Below, piece by piece: positions 7,093 to 13,540 of a DNA stretch of 13,615 nucleotides. The stretch comes from Clostridiales bacterium (GTDB lineage: Bacteria > Bacillota > Clostridia > Christensenellales > Aristaeellaceae): contig JALFHA010000322.1 in NCBI GenBank assembly GCA_022776785.1, forward strand, positions 1-13,615. The letters are read 5' to 3'. The position numbers and the translations under genes are program-made. The notes under the pieces were generated by a model. That model saw only the letters and a program-made list of their open reading frames with translations. It was not told the origin of the DNA and did no database searches. The stretch's first letter is position 1. Every line of letters begins with the position of its first letter.

Positions 7093-7199
7093 GCACATCC
7101 CCGCCCGCAGAAAAAGAGTGCTTTTGTTTCAGTCAGGGCAGACTAAAGCGGGCGTGCGGCCCATAGACTTGCCCATCCGGCGTTGGGAGGGGATTGTGT

Positions 7200-8174
7200 T
7201 TGCGAAATCGGCTGATGGACGGCTGGCGCGCGCGCCATGTGCTGCTGGTGGGCGGCACGGACGCGCTCACGCTGGCCATGACGGCGATGCTCGAGGCGGC
7301 GGGCGCGCGATGCGCGCGCATCCCCGCTGGCGCGTCGAGCGAGACGCTCTGCCGCGCGATGACCGCCGGGCGCATCGGCGCGGTGATCGCGGCACAGTCC
7401 CACGCGCTCGCGCCGGGCCTGGACCCGGCGGCGCACCTGTCGGCCCTGCGCACGCTGCTCATCGAGGCGCGCGAGGCGGGCGTACCGCTGGTGATGCTCT
7501 GCTCGGATGCGCCTGTCTACCGCGCCGTGCGCCCGCCCGCGCCGCTTGAAGAGAGCAGCCCCATCGGCGGACAGACGCTCGCGGGGCTGGTGCAGTCGCT
7601 CGTGCAGCTCTACGCGCTGGGCGCATCCCGCGGCCTGATGGGCGACCCCGTGCGCACGCTGATTCTGCGCCATCCGCCGCTGCTTGGCGGGGATGCGCCG
7701 TGCGTGACGCAGTATGCGCGCTGGTGCCGCGCGCTGCTCTCGGGCGAGCTGGTGCCCGTGGAGCATCCCGACGCGCAGGGCGTGTTCTTCCACCCCCTCG
7801 AGGCCGCGTGCGATGCACTGGTGCTCGGCGCGCTGCACATGGAGCGCGCCCGTGCAGGCGAGAACGAGGGCGAGGGCGCGTACAATCTCGCACCCGGGCC
7901 GCTGGGCATCTGTCCGAACCGAAGCGCCGCGCTGCGCCTGCTCAAGAGCTGCGACGGAGCCCGGCCCATTCGCGAGGTCGAAGTATCCGAGCCCTGCACC
8001 CCGCCGAGGCTGAGCGCCGCGCGTGCCCGTCTGAGTGCGGGCATCCGGCCGATCTATACCGCGGACGAGGCGCTTTCCCTGCTGCTCGCGCTCGAGCGGG
8101 CAAGACTGCACGGCTCTGCTGAAGCCGAAATGCAAAAGCAGGCGTTTGAAACGCTCAAGCGCCTGCCGGAATGA
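7200..8174 (+). CDS. Degenerate extended-SDR (NAD-dependent epimerase/dehydratase-like) protein
   Basis: I recognise only the outline of an extended short-chain dehydrogenase. The 324-residue product has an N-terminal Rossmann start HVLLVGGTDALTLAM (13-27), which lacks the third glycine of GxxGxxG. It continues with IAAQSHALAPGLDP (63-76), which looks like the HLAAQ region of sugar-nucleotide dehydratases, then REAGVPLVMLCSDAPVY (91-107), like the catalytic Ser strand, then LRHPPLLGG (156-164) and AYNLAPG (227-233), like the FN-GPG segment. The catalytic Y-x3-K is not recognisable around LYALGASRG (138-146). It may be a non-catalytic or repurposed paralogue. Start: TTG at 7200 has GGGAGGGG 7-9 nt upstream; TTG 7194 is too close and ATG 7215 too far. 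It stands alone between divergent and convergent neighbours. Confidence 0.6.
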   Translation: MRNRLMDGWRARHVLLVGGTDALTLAMTAMLEAAGARCARIPAGASSETLCRAMTAGRIGAVIAAQSHALAPGLDPAAHLSALRTLLIEAREAGVPLVMLCSDAPVYRAVRPPAPLEESSPIGGQTLAGLVQSLVQLYALGASRGLMGDPVRTLILRHPPLLGGDAPCVTQYARWCRALLSGELVPVEHPDAQGVFFHPLEAACDALVLGALHMERARAGENEGEGAYNLAPGPLGICPNRSAALRLLKSCDGARPIREVEVSEPCTPPRLSAARARLSAGIRPIYTADEALSLLLALERARLHGSAEAEMQKQAFETLKRLPE

Positions 8175-8227
8175 CGGAGCTGCAAGGCAGCTCCGTCGCA
8201 GAAAATCCGCTTTGCGTCTTTTCTGCG
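8173..8227 (+). terminator. Two abutting hairpins after the SDR-like gene (probable 3' end signal)
   Basis: Hairpin 1 is a perfect 11-bp stem GACGGAGCTGC (8173-8183) / GCAGCTCCGTC (8187-8197) with loop AAG, starting inside the stop codon. Hairpin 2 is CGCAGAAAA (8197-8205) / TTTTCTGCG (8219-8227), which shares base 8197 with hairpin 1. Hairpin 1 has no T-run behind it, so neither is a textbook rho-independent terminator. Together they probably define or protect the transcript 3' end. The function is inferred. Confidence 0.5.
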
Positions 8228-8270
8228 GTTGTACGAGTTTTATACAGATGTTATTCTGCAAATCCAACCC

Positions 8271-8308
8271 GTTTCAATCGTAGGCTGCTGCGCAGCCTGC
8301 TCTGAAAC
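8271..8308. repeat. Nested inverted repeat (cruciform-like)
   Basis: An outer arm GTTTCA (8271-8276) pairs with TGAAAC (8303-8308). An inner perfect arm AGGCTGC (8282-8288) pairs with GCAGCCT (8292-8298) around TGC. It lies between the hairpins ending at 8227 and the 64-nt repeat starting at 8333, in the convergent gap between the SDR-like and flippase genes. No coding potential is apparent. Confidence 0.6.
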
Positions 8309-8332
8309 TACTTTTCTTTGAGCTTATGGGAT

Positions 8333-8396
8333 AACGTTGGGCTGCCGCCCAAACCCGCCAAGGGACTTCGCCCCTTGACCCCCTCATTGCTTCGCG
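8333..8396. repeat. Dispersed multi-hairpin repeat, copy A
   Basis: This 64-nt unit has a second copy at 13541-13604 that aligns without gaps. The first 26 nt are identical (starting AACGTTGGGCTGCC), including hairpin TTGGGC/GCCCAA (8337-8352). Next comes an 8-bp hairpin CAAGGGAC-TTC-GCCCCTTG (8359-8377), then ACCCC and a partial third hairpin with the same TTC loop. The final bases overlap the 3' end of the flippase gene, giving its last codons and its TGA stop. A G-U pair possible only on the minus strand in the second hairpin suggests RNA folding in that orientation. Confidence 0.85.
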
Positions 8397-9907
8397 CCTG
8401 TACCGCCGCGCAGCTTTCGCCCGACGGCGCGCACCATGTCCCGTTCCTCCTCGTTCATGGCGAAGCGATAGACGAACAGCGCATAAACCGCGGCATAGGG
8501 CACGGCGAAGGCAATCACGCCGCCATAGCCGGTGAAATCGTGCAGGCGCACGGCGAGCGTGCCGGCGAGCACGGGCACGAGCATCGCGGGCACGGTGCTC
8601 AGGATGCTCCTCCAGAAGCAGACCATATCAAGTCCGATATGGCGGTGGTAGTACCAGTTCATCACAGCGCCGTTGCACACGAGCATGGAAATGGCCGTGC
8701 CCATCGCGCAGCCGAGGCCGCCGTAGCGCATCCCCAGCGGGATGGAGATCGCCACATTGAACAGCGCCATGGCGAGATAGACCTTGGAGCGGAACTGGTG
8801 CATGTTCTTGGCGCGCTGGATCTCGATGCCCAGATTCTGGATCAGCGGGATCGTCGTGGGGATCATCAGCATCAGCGCGATGGGATACGCCGCGGCATAA
8901 TTGTCTCCGCCCCACGCTTGCACGAACGGCCTGCCCACGAAGATAAAGCCGGTCATCACCAGCATCAGCAGCAGGAACTGCACGCGCCCCACGCGCGTAA
9001 AGAGCCGGGTGAGCGCGTCGTCCCCCTCGCCGCGGGCGACGATGCGGTTGATCTGCGGGATGAACACGCCGGAGATCGACGTAGAGAGCGTCATGTAGTA
9101 CCGGTGAATCTGCGAGCCTACGCCGTAAATGGCCGTCGCCGTCGTGCCACTGATGATGCCCAGCAGCGTGGTATCGACCGTCCAGTTGATCTGGTCGATA
9201 ATCATGTTCAGGAAGATGAAGAACGAGAAGCCCAGCATCTCCCGCAGCAGCGGGAAGTCAAATTTGCCGAAGGTCAGGCGCATGTGCAGCCTTTTGACGC
9301 AGTAGACGATGCTCAGCGTATCGGTGACGGCGCTGAGCACCAGCGTAACCACCACCAGCGAAATCGAGCCGAAGCCCGCCAGCAGCAGCGGCAGCATGAC
9401 GATGGGGTTGAGCACGGTGCGCACCATGCTCACCACGCGCTGAAAGAGGAACTTTTCCTTCGCCGTGATGTAGGAGGTGAACACGCTGCACGGGAACGAC
9501 ACCGCGATGTTGACGACCAGCAGCGCCATCAGCACGCGCGCCGTCTCGACCTCGTGAGGGGTCATCTTTGCGGCAAAGATGTTGTGCACGTTCGCCACCA
9601 GCACGCCGCCGACGAGCAGACTTGCCGCGGCGATGAACAGGAAGATCGTCATGAACATGCCGTTCACGCGCGCCACGCCGTCCTCGCCGTCGCGCGCCTC
9701 CGCGCGGGTGTAATAGCGCACATAGGCGCTGCCCAGTCCGAAGCTCATCAGGCTGAGGTTGGAGATGAAACCGTTGACCAGCGTATAGGTGCCGTATTCG
9801 CTCTGCCCCAGCAGGCGCAGCATGACCGGCGTATAGACGAGGGAAATGACGGTGGAAAGGACGGTCTGCCCGTAGGAGAGCAGCACGCCCGCCTTTTTCT
9901 GATTCAT
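8384..9907 (-). CDS. Polysaccharide/oligosaccharide flippase (Wzx/MATE-like, MOP superfamily)
   Basis: This is an integral membrane transporter of the MOP flippase superfamily that moves lipid-linked glycans across the membrane. The 507-residue product starts MNQKKAGVLLSYGQTVLSTV and continues with the hallmark TPVMLRLLGQSEYGTYTL (26-43), as in Polysacc_synt proteins. It is followed by about a dozen or more hydrophobic segments spread to near residue 490, consistent with 14 TM helices, and a basic tail. The ATG at 9907 has an AAAGGAG ribosome site; the open frame to 9961 would run through the promoter. No glycosyltransferases are nearby, so the cargo is unknown; cell-wall or exopolysaccharide intermediates are likely. 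The last codons are contributed by the repeat at 8333-8396. Confidence 0.92.
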   Translation of the reverse strand: MNQKKAGVLLSYGQTVLSTVISLVYTPVMLRLLGQSEYGTYTLVNGFISNLSLMSFGLGSAYVRYYTRAEARDGEDGVARVNGMFMTIFLFIAAASLLVGGVLVANVHNIFAAKMTPHEVETARVLMALLVVNIAVSFPCSVFTSYITAKEKFLFQRVVSMVRTVLNPIVMLPLLLAGFGSISLVVVTLVLSAVTDTLSIVYCVKRLHMRLTFGKFDFPLLREMLGFSFFIFLNMIIDQINWTVDTTLLGIISGTTATAIYGVGSQIHRYYMTLSTSISGVFIPQINRIVARGEGDDALTRLFTRVGRVQFLLLMLVMTGFIFVGRPFVQAWGGDNYAAAYPIALMLMIPTTIPLIQNLGIEIQRAKNMHQFRSKVYLAMALFNVAISIPLGMRYGGLGCAMGTAISMLVCNGAVMNWYYHRHIGLDMVCFWRSILSTVPAMLVPVLAGTLAVRLHDFTGYGGVIAFAVPYAAVYALFVYRFAMNEEERDMVRAVGRKLRGGTGAKQ

Positions 9908-9939
9908 AGGTGCTCCTTTATGCAGGTTCAATCCCGTAT

Positions 9940-9968
9940 AGTGTAACCTGCCGCAGCGCATTTTTCAA
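9940..9968 (-). promoter_or_regulatory. Sigma-A promoter of the flippase gene, with overlapping inverted repeat
   Basis: On the minus strand TTGAAA (9963-9968) and TACACT (9940-9945) are 17 bp apart. A 7-bp inverted repeat GCAGGTT (9922-9928) / AACCTGC (9945-9951) brackets the -10 and the expected transcription start. It could be an operator or a 5'-end hairpin of the mRNA. The promoter boxes are reasonable; the regulatory role of the repeat is inferred. Confidence 0.6.
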
Positions 9969-10014
9969 GACGCTTTTCCATGACCGGGCGCTTTTCTCCG
10001 CGCTCAATTCGTGG

Positions 10015-10020
10015 TATAAT
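10015..10020 (+). promoter_or_regulatory. Extended -10 promoter of the serine hydrolase operon
   Basis: The sequence GTGGTATAATGCC contains a perfect TATAAT (10015-10020) preceded by TGG, an extended -10. The -35 region is weak (TTTTCT at 17 bp). The start codon lies 57 bp downstream, preceded by AGGAG. The promoter diverges from the flippase promoter about 50 bp away. Confidence 0.68.
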
Positions 10021-10076
10021 GCCCGTGTTTCCCATTTACCCCGCATTTTGGCAGCCTTGAATCAGGAGTGATTCTC

Positions 10077-11486
10077 ATGTTTGACAAATCCGCGCTGGAT
10101 GCCTGCCTGAGCGGCCTTGCGCAGCACAAGCAGCTTGCGGGCGTGAGCGCCTGCATCATGGGGCCAGAGGGCTCCGTTTACGATTGGCACTACGGCGTGC
10201 GCGACGCGGCAGGCCAGCTCGCCCCCGACAGCGATACGATGTTCGGCATCGCCTCAATGAGCAAGTCCATCACCGCCCTATGCCTGTGCATCCTAGAATC
10301 GGAGGGACGGCTTCGGCTTGACGACCCGGTGTGCCGCTACCTGCCCGCCTTCCGCGTGCCGGGCCAGCCGCCGGAGGCCGTGACGCTCTGGCATCTGATG
10401 AACCACACCTCGGGCATCCCGCCGATGGAGCCGCTGGAATGGTCCATCGTCATGAACACGCCCGGGCGCGACGACGACGAGGAGACGCTGCGCCTGCGCT
10501 CGGACGCGCCGAACCCGATGGCGACCATCGGCCAGATTGTCGATTACATCGCGCATTGCCCCTACCCGATGCTCGGCGCGCCCGGCGAGGTGATGAGCTA
10601 CTCCAACGAGGGCTACGCCATCCTCTCCTATGTCGTGGACGCTGCCGCCGGCATTCCATTGGAGCAATTCATGGCCGAGCGCGTGTTCGCCCCTCTGGGC
10701 ATGACGCGCACCCTTCTGGACAACGGCATCGACGCGGCGCGGACGCTGTCCGGAGGCAACATCACCTCTCTCTTTGAGCTGCGCGAGGACGGCACGCGCA
10801 CCTGCGACGACTGCTGGAGCGTGCTGCCGCCGTTCCGCGGCTGCGCGATGGTCAAATCCACCGCGCGGGATATGGCCGTCTATTACCGCGCACTGAGCCT
10901 GTATGGCGAGCACGAGGGCAGGCAGGCGCTGCCCCGCCGCGCGGTGGAGCTGCTCATCGGCCAATATCACCCGGTGTCGCCCATCAACGTCATGTGTCTG
11001 GGGCTCAACAAGCGCGAAAAGGCCGGTCACGTCATCTGCGAGCACGCGGGCGGGCTGCACGGCGTATCCACCAAGGGCGCGCTGCTGCTCGGCGAGGGCT
11101 ACGGCTTCTCCGTGCTGTGCAATCAGGGCGACGAGGACATGGACGAGCTCATGTGGGCGATGCTCAACGCCGTCATGGGTCTGCCGCTTGAGACGAGCCA
11201 CCAGTGGTTCATCCCCGCGCAGCAGCCCTTCTCCTCCCCGCAGATGCTCCGCGGGCGCTATATCGGGCACGAGGGAACGCCCAGCATCGTCACCATCCAC
11301 TGCGCAGACGGTGTGCTCTCTGGCGAGCGCGACGGCAAGCCGCTCACGCTCGTCTACTGCGGCGGCACACGCTTTCTCGCCCTCGATCCTACGGACGGTT
11401 CGCTGTCCTGCCGGCTGGAGTTCTTCATCCGCGACGGGCGCGCGTGGGGCGTGCGCGTCGGCACGCGCGTATTCGGGAGGGACTGA
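10077..11486 (+). CDS. Serine hydrolase, class C beta-lactamase / penicillin-binding-protein-like
   Basis: This is a member of the serine beta-lactamase-like (PF00144 type) family: esterases, peptidases or peptidoglycan hydrolases more often than true lactamases. It has 469 residues. The active-site set is complete: S60-M-S-K63, Y175-S-N177, and H323-A-G325 in the place of the third motif. The region LMNHTSGIPP (107-116) is a family hallmark. The last 95 or so residues form a separate beta-rich domain (LRGRYIGHEGTPSIVTIHCADG onward in pattern). There is no signal peptide, so the enzyme should be cytoplasmic, unlike PBPs and lactamases. I chose the ATG at 10077 because AGGAG is 8 nt upstream; an in-frame GTG at 10068 overlaps that site. 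The methyltransferase gene follows after 3 bp. The substrate is unknown. Confidence 0.9.
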   Translation: MFDKSALDACLSGLAQHKQLAGVSACIMGPEGSVYDWHYGVRDAAGQLAPDSDTMFGIASMSKSITALCLCILESEGRLRLDDPVCRYLPAFRVPGQPPEAVTLWHLMNHTSGIPPMEPLEWSIVMNTPGRDDDEETLRLRSDAPNPMATIGQIVDYIAHCPYPMLGAPGEVMSYSNEGYAILSYVVDAAAGIPLEQFMAERVFAPLGMTRTLLDNGIDAARTLSGGNITSLFELREDGTRTCDDCWSVLPPFRGCAMVKSTARDMAVYYRALSLYGEHEGRQALPRRAVELLIGQYHPVSPINVMCLGLNKREKAGHVICEHAGGLHGVSTKGALLLGEGYGFSVLCNQGDEDMDELMWAMLNAVMGLPLETSHQWFIPAQQPFSSPQMLRGRYIGHEGTPSIVTIHCADGVLSGERDGKPLTLVYCGGTRFLALDPTDGSLSCRLEFFIRDGRAWGVRVGTRVFGRD

Positions 11487-11489
11487 CGC

Positions 11490-12248
11490 ATGAATATCAC
11501 ATGGGATGCACAGGGCTACACCGACAGCTTCTCCTTCGTCCACCGCTTCGGCGAGGACGTGCTCTCGCTGCTGGACGCGCCGGAGGGCAGCTTTGTCGTC
11601 GATCTGGGCTGCGGCAACGGCGCGCTGACGAAAAAGCTCGCCCAGCGCGGCTACCGCGTGCTCGGCGTGGATGCCTCCGCGGAGATGCTCGCCAAGGCGC
11701 GCTCGCTGCACCCGGAGCTGACCTTTGTGCAGGGCGATGCGACGGCGCTGGCCCTCGACGCGCCCGCCGATGTGATCTTCTCCAACGCCGTCTTTCACTG
11801 GATTGACGCGGACAGGCAGCCGCTGCTTGCCGCCAGCCTCGCCAGCGCGCTTAGGCCCGGCGGTCAGCTCGTCTGCGAGTTCGGCGGCTATGGCTGCGCC
11901 GAGCATGTCCATGCCGCGCTGGAACGCGCGTTTGAGCGCCGCGGGCTCGTCTATCCGCGCACGTTCTACTTTCCGACCATCGGGCAGTACGCGCCGATGC
12001 TGGAGACCGCAGGCCTGCGCGTCACCCACGCGCAGCTCTTCGACCGGCCCACGCCGCAGCCGCCCGAGGTCGGCCTGCGCGGATGGATCGGCATGTTCGT
12101 CACCGCGCCGTTTGAGGGCATGGCCACCTCGCTTCGCGAGGCCATCGTCGCCGAAGCCGAAAGCGAGCTGCGCGGCGCGCTCCAGCGCGCAGACGGCACA
12201 TGGGTGATCGACTATGTGCGCATCCGTCTGAGAGCCGTCAAGGCATAA
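11490..12248 (+). CDS. Class I SAM-dependent methyltransferase (trans-aconitate/Tam-like)
   Basis: This enzyme transfers methyl groups from S-adenosylmethionine to a small-molecule substrate. The 252-residue product has motif I VVDLGCGNG (36-44), the acidic ribose-binding Asp61 in LGVDAS, Asp83 in QGDAT, and motif IV ADVIFSNAVFHWI (93-106), which resembles trans-aconitate methyltransferases. RPGGQLVCEFGG follows as motif VI. The second half is a helical cap. It starts 3 bp after the hydrolase stop, with GGGAGGGA at the end of that gene as its ribosome site, so the two are translationally coupled. The substrate cannot be assigned. Confidence 0.9.
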   Translation: MNITWDAQGYTDSFSFVHRFGEDVLSLLDAPEGSFVVDLGCGNGALTKKLAQRGYRVLGVDASAEMLAKARSLHPELTFVQGDATALALDAPADVIFSNAVFHWIDADRQPLLAASLASALRPGGQLVCEFGGYGCAEHVHAALERAFERRGLVYPRTFYFPTIGQYAPMLETAGLRVTHAQLFDRPTPQPPEVGLRGWIGMFVTAPFEGMATSLREAIVAEAESELRGALQRADGTWVIDYVRIRLRAVKA

Positions 12249-12252
12249 CAAC

Positions 12253-12308
12253 GCATGAACCCTCCGTTCGCTTCATAGGATTGAAGCGAAACGGAGGGAT
12301 GCTTTTTT
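12253..12308 (+). terminator. Terminator-like hairpin overlapping the next gene's ribosome site and start codon
   Basis: GCAT (12253-12256) pairs with ATGC (12299-12302). Inside it CCCTCCGTT plus CGCTTCA pairs with TGAAGCG plus AACGGAGGG, with one bulged base, around the hexaloop TAGGAT. Six T residues follow (12303-12308). This is a strong intrinsic terminator shape 5 bp after the methyltransferase stop. The 3' arm GGAGGG (12293-12298) is also the Shine-Dalgarno of the following ATPase gene, whose TTG start (12307-12309) uses the last two T residues of the run. It therefore may work as an attenuator and translation switch. Confidence 0.85.
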
Positions 12309-13362
12309 GAGCGCGACAAGTTCGCTGTTCCCGGGCGCGATGGGGCCCGAGGGCTTTATCTCCTGCTTTGACCACCTGATCGACGAGGCGAAGCTCAAGC
12401 GGATGCTGATCCTCAAGGGCGGGCCCGGCGTGGGAAAATCGACATTCATGCGCCGCGTACACGCCGCGCTGTGCGCCGAGGGCGAGGAGAGCACGCTCTA
12501 CTATTGCTCCGGCGACCCGGACAGCCTCGACGCCGTGGCTCTGCCGGGGCGCGGCGTGCTGATTCTGGACGGCACCGCGCCGCACATCGTCGATCCGATC
12601 ATCCCCGGCGCGCGGGACAGCCTCATCAATCTCGGCGCGCATCTCGACGAGCCCGCCATGCGGCCGCGGCTCCCGCACATCCGCGCCTGCATGGCCGACC
12701 ATGCGGCCTGTACCCGCCGGGCACGCGCCTGCCTGCGCGCCGCCTCCGCGCTTGCACGCGACAGCGCGGCCGTCTATGCCGCAGCCGCCGACGGACATCG
12801 TCTTGCGCAGATGACCCATGCGCTGATCGCCTCGGTCATCCCCTCGGGCTGCACGGGTGAAGAGACTCCCGCTGTGCGGCCGGCGCTGGCCAACGCCATC
12901 ACGCCCAAGGGCGAACTGTGTCTGATTGCGGAGAACGCGCAGGCCCATGTCGTGCGCCTAACCGCCCCGTGGGGCATGGACCTGACCGGCCCGCTGCGCG
13001 CGCTGAGCATGGCCGCGCGCCTGAGCGGCTATGCGGTCGAGGAATACCTCAACCCCCTGCAGCCGGGCAGCCTGCTCCACCTGTCCATTCCGTCGCTGCA
13101 CACGCTGGTGACAACGAGCGACCTGCTCCCCTCCGCGCTGGCCTTCGACTTCGGCCTCTGCCTGCCGCCGGGCAGCCTGCTGCGCCACGAATGCGCACTG
13201 GAGCAGGAGCGCGCGGGCGTAAAGCTGCACCTGCACCGCGCCGTGAGCGCGCTTTCGCAGGCCAAGCAGCTCCACGACGAGCTGGAGACGTTCTACGTGC
13301 CGAACATGGACTTCGAGGGCTGGCAGCGGACGCTGGACGAGACGCTTGAGTCGCTGAAATAA
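12307..13362 (+). CDS. Tandem P-loop ATPase-like protein (PRK06851-like), second domain degenerate
   Basis: This is a protein of unknown function resembling a Firmicutes family of duplicated P-loop ATPases. The 351-residue product has LFPGAMGPEGFISCFDHLI (7-25), then Walker A KGGPGVGKST (37-46), YYCSGDPDSLDAV (65-77) and LILDGTAPHIVDP (85-97). The second half repeats this layout: VVRLTAPWGMDLTGPL (215-230) stands where Walker A should be but lacks GK[ST]; LQPGSLLHLSIP (251-262) matches the DPDSLDAVALP stretch. The first site looks able to bind ATP and the second does not. I chose the TTG at 12307 because GGAGGG ends 8 nt upstream and the extension MSATSS precedes the conserved LFPGA; the ATG at 12340 would cut that motif and has no ribosome site. 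Confidence 0.8.
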   Translation: MSATSSLFPGAMGPEGFISCFDHLIDEAKLKRMLILKGGPGVGKSTFMRRVHAALCAEGEESTLYYCSGDPDSLDAVALPGRGVLILDGTAPHIVDPIIPGARDSLINLGAHLDEPAMRPRLPHIRACMADHAACTRRARACLRAASALARDSAAVYAAAADGHRLAQMTHALIASVIPSGCTGEETPAVRPALANAITPKGELCLIAENAQAHVVRLTAPWGMDLTGPLRALSMAARLSGYAVEEYLNPLQPGSLLHLSIPSLHTLVTTSDLLPSALAFDFGLCLPPGSLLRHECALEQERAGVKLHLHRAVSALSQAKQLHDELETFYVPNMDFEGWQRTLDETLESLK

Positions 13363-13367
13363 CTGCA

Positions 13368-13402
13368 AAAAGACCTCAGAGCTTCCGGTTCTGAGGTCTT
13401 TT
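13368..13402. terminator. Strong rho-independent terminator after the ATPase gene
   Basis: A perfect 13-bp stem AAAAGACCTCAGA (13368-13380) / TCTGAGGTCTTTT (13390-13402) encloses a 9-nt loop. The terminal T residues are in the 3' arm, and the A-run gives the same shape on the minus strand, so it can act in both directions. It starts 6 bp after the stop codon and closes the hydrolase-methyltransferase-ATPase unit. Confidence 0.9.
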
Positions 13403-13521
13403 GACTGTTCAGCGATAATTGCCACATATTGTTCTTCGATTAAAGCATCTCTTTCTGTTTCCCCGGTGGTTTGCCAAAAACTCACCGTCAGGCCTCGCTT
13501 CGCTCCCTGACTGCTTTGCAA
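13403..13521 (-). pseudogene. Possible coding remnant, unidentified
   Basis: On the minus strand this stretch stays open and reads like real protein: LTVSFWQTTGETERDAL, then IEEQYVAIIAEQ. Its base composition (about 45% GC) is well below the rest of the window. It has no convincing ribosome site, and the frame runs on through the terminator at 13368-13402 and then antisense to the ATPase gene. It cannot be a complete gene here. I do not recognise the family with confidence. It may be a fragment left by a mobile or repetitive element, since it adjoins the repeat at 13541. Confidence 0.25.
13487..13511. repeat. Inverted repeat upstream of repeat copy B
   Basis: GTCAGG (13487-13492) pairs with CCTGAC (13506-13511) around a 13-nt loop containing CGCTTCGC. 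It occupies roughly the same position before copy B as the nested inverted repeat at 8271-8308 does before copy A (30 and 25 bp from the repeat), but its sequence differs. Confidence 0.5.
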
Positions 13522-13540
13522 AAATGTTTAATCAATGAGA

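Noticed and set aside
5335..7146. A 603-codon plus-strand open frame antisense to the binding-protein gene and part of yabP
   Set aside because: The minus-strand product has a signal peptide and family motifs. The antisense product has neither.
8271..8396. A CRISPR array, because of several repeated hairpins
   Set aside because: The hairpins differ in sequence, there are no regular spacers, and no cas genes are in the window.
8318..9946. A 542-codon plus-strand open frame antisense to the flippase
   Set aside because: The minus strand encodes a long multi-helix membrane protein. The antisense reading is a hydrophilic His/Asp/Arg-rich shadow.
10293..12251. A 652-codon minus-strand open frame antisense to the hydrolase and methyltransferase genes
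   Set aside because: It is an artefact of high GC at third positions. Its translation is rich in Arg, His, Ala and Gly with no recognisable domain, while both plus-strand genes have full family motifs and ribosome sites.
12958..13521. A 187-codon minus-strand gene ending inside the ATPase locus
   Set aside because: Most of it is antisense to the ATPase gene and crosses a strong terminator. Only the N-terminal portion (13403-13521) looks protein-like, so I kept that part as a possible remnant.
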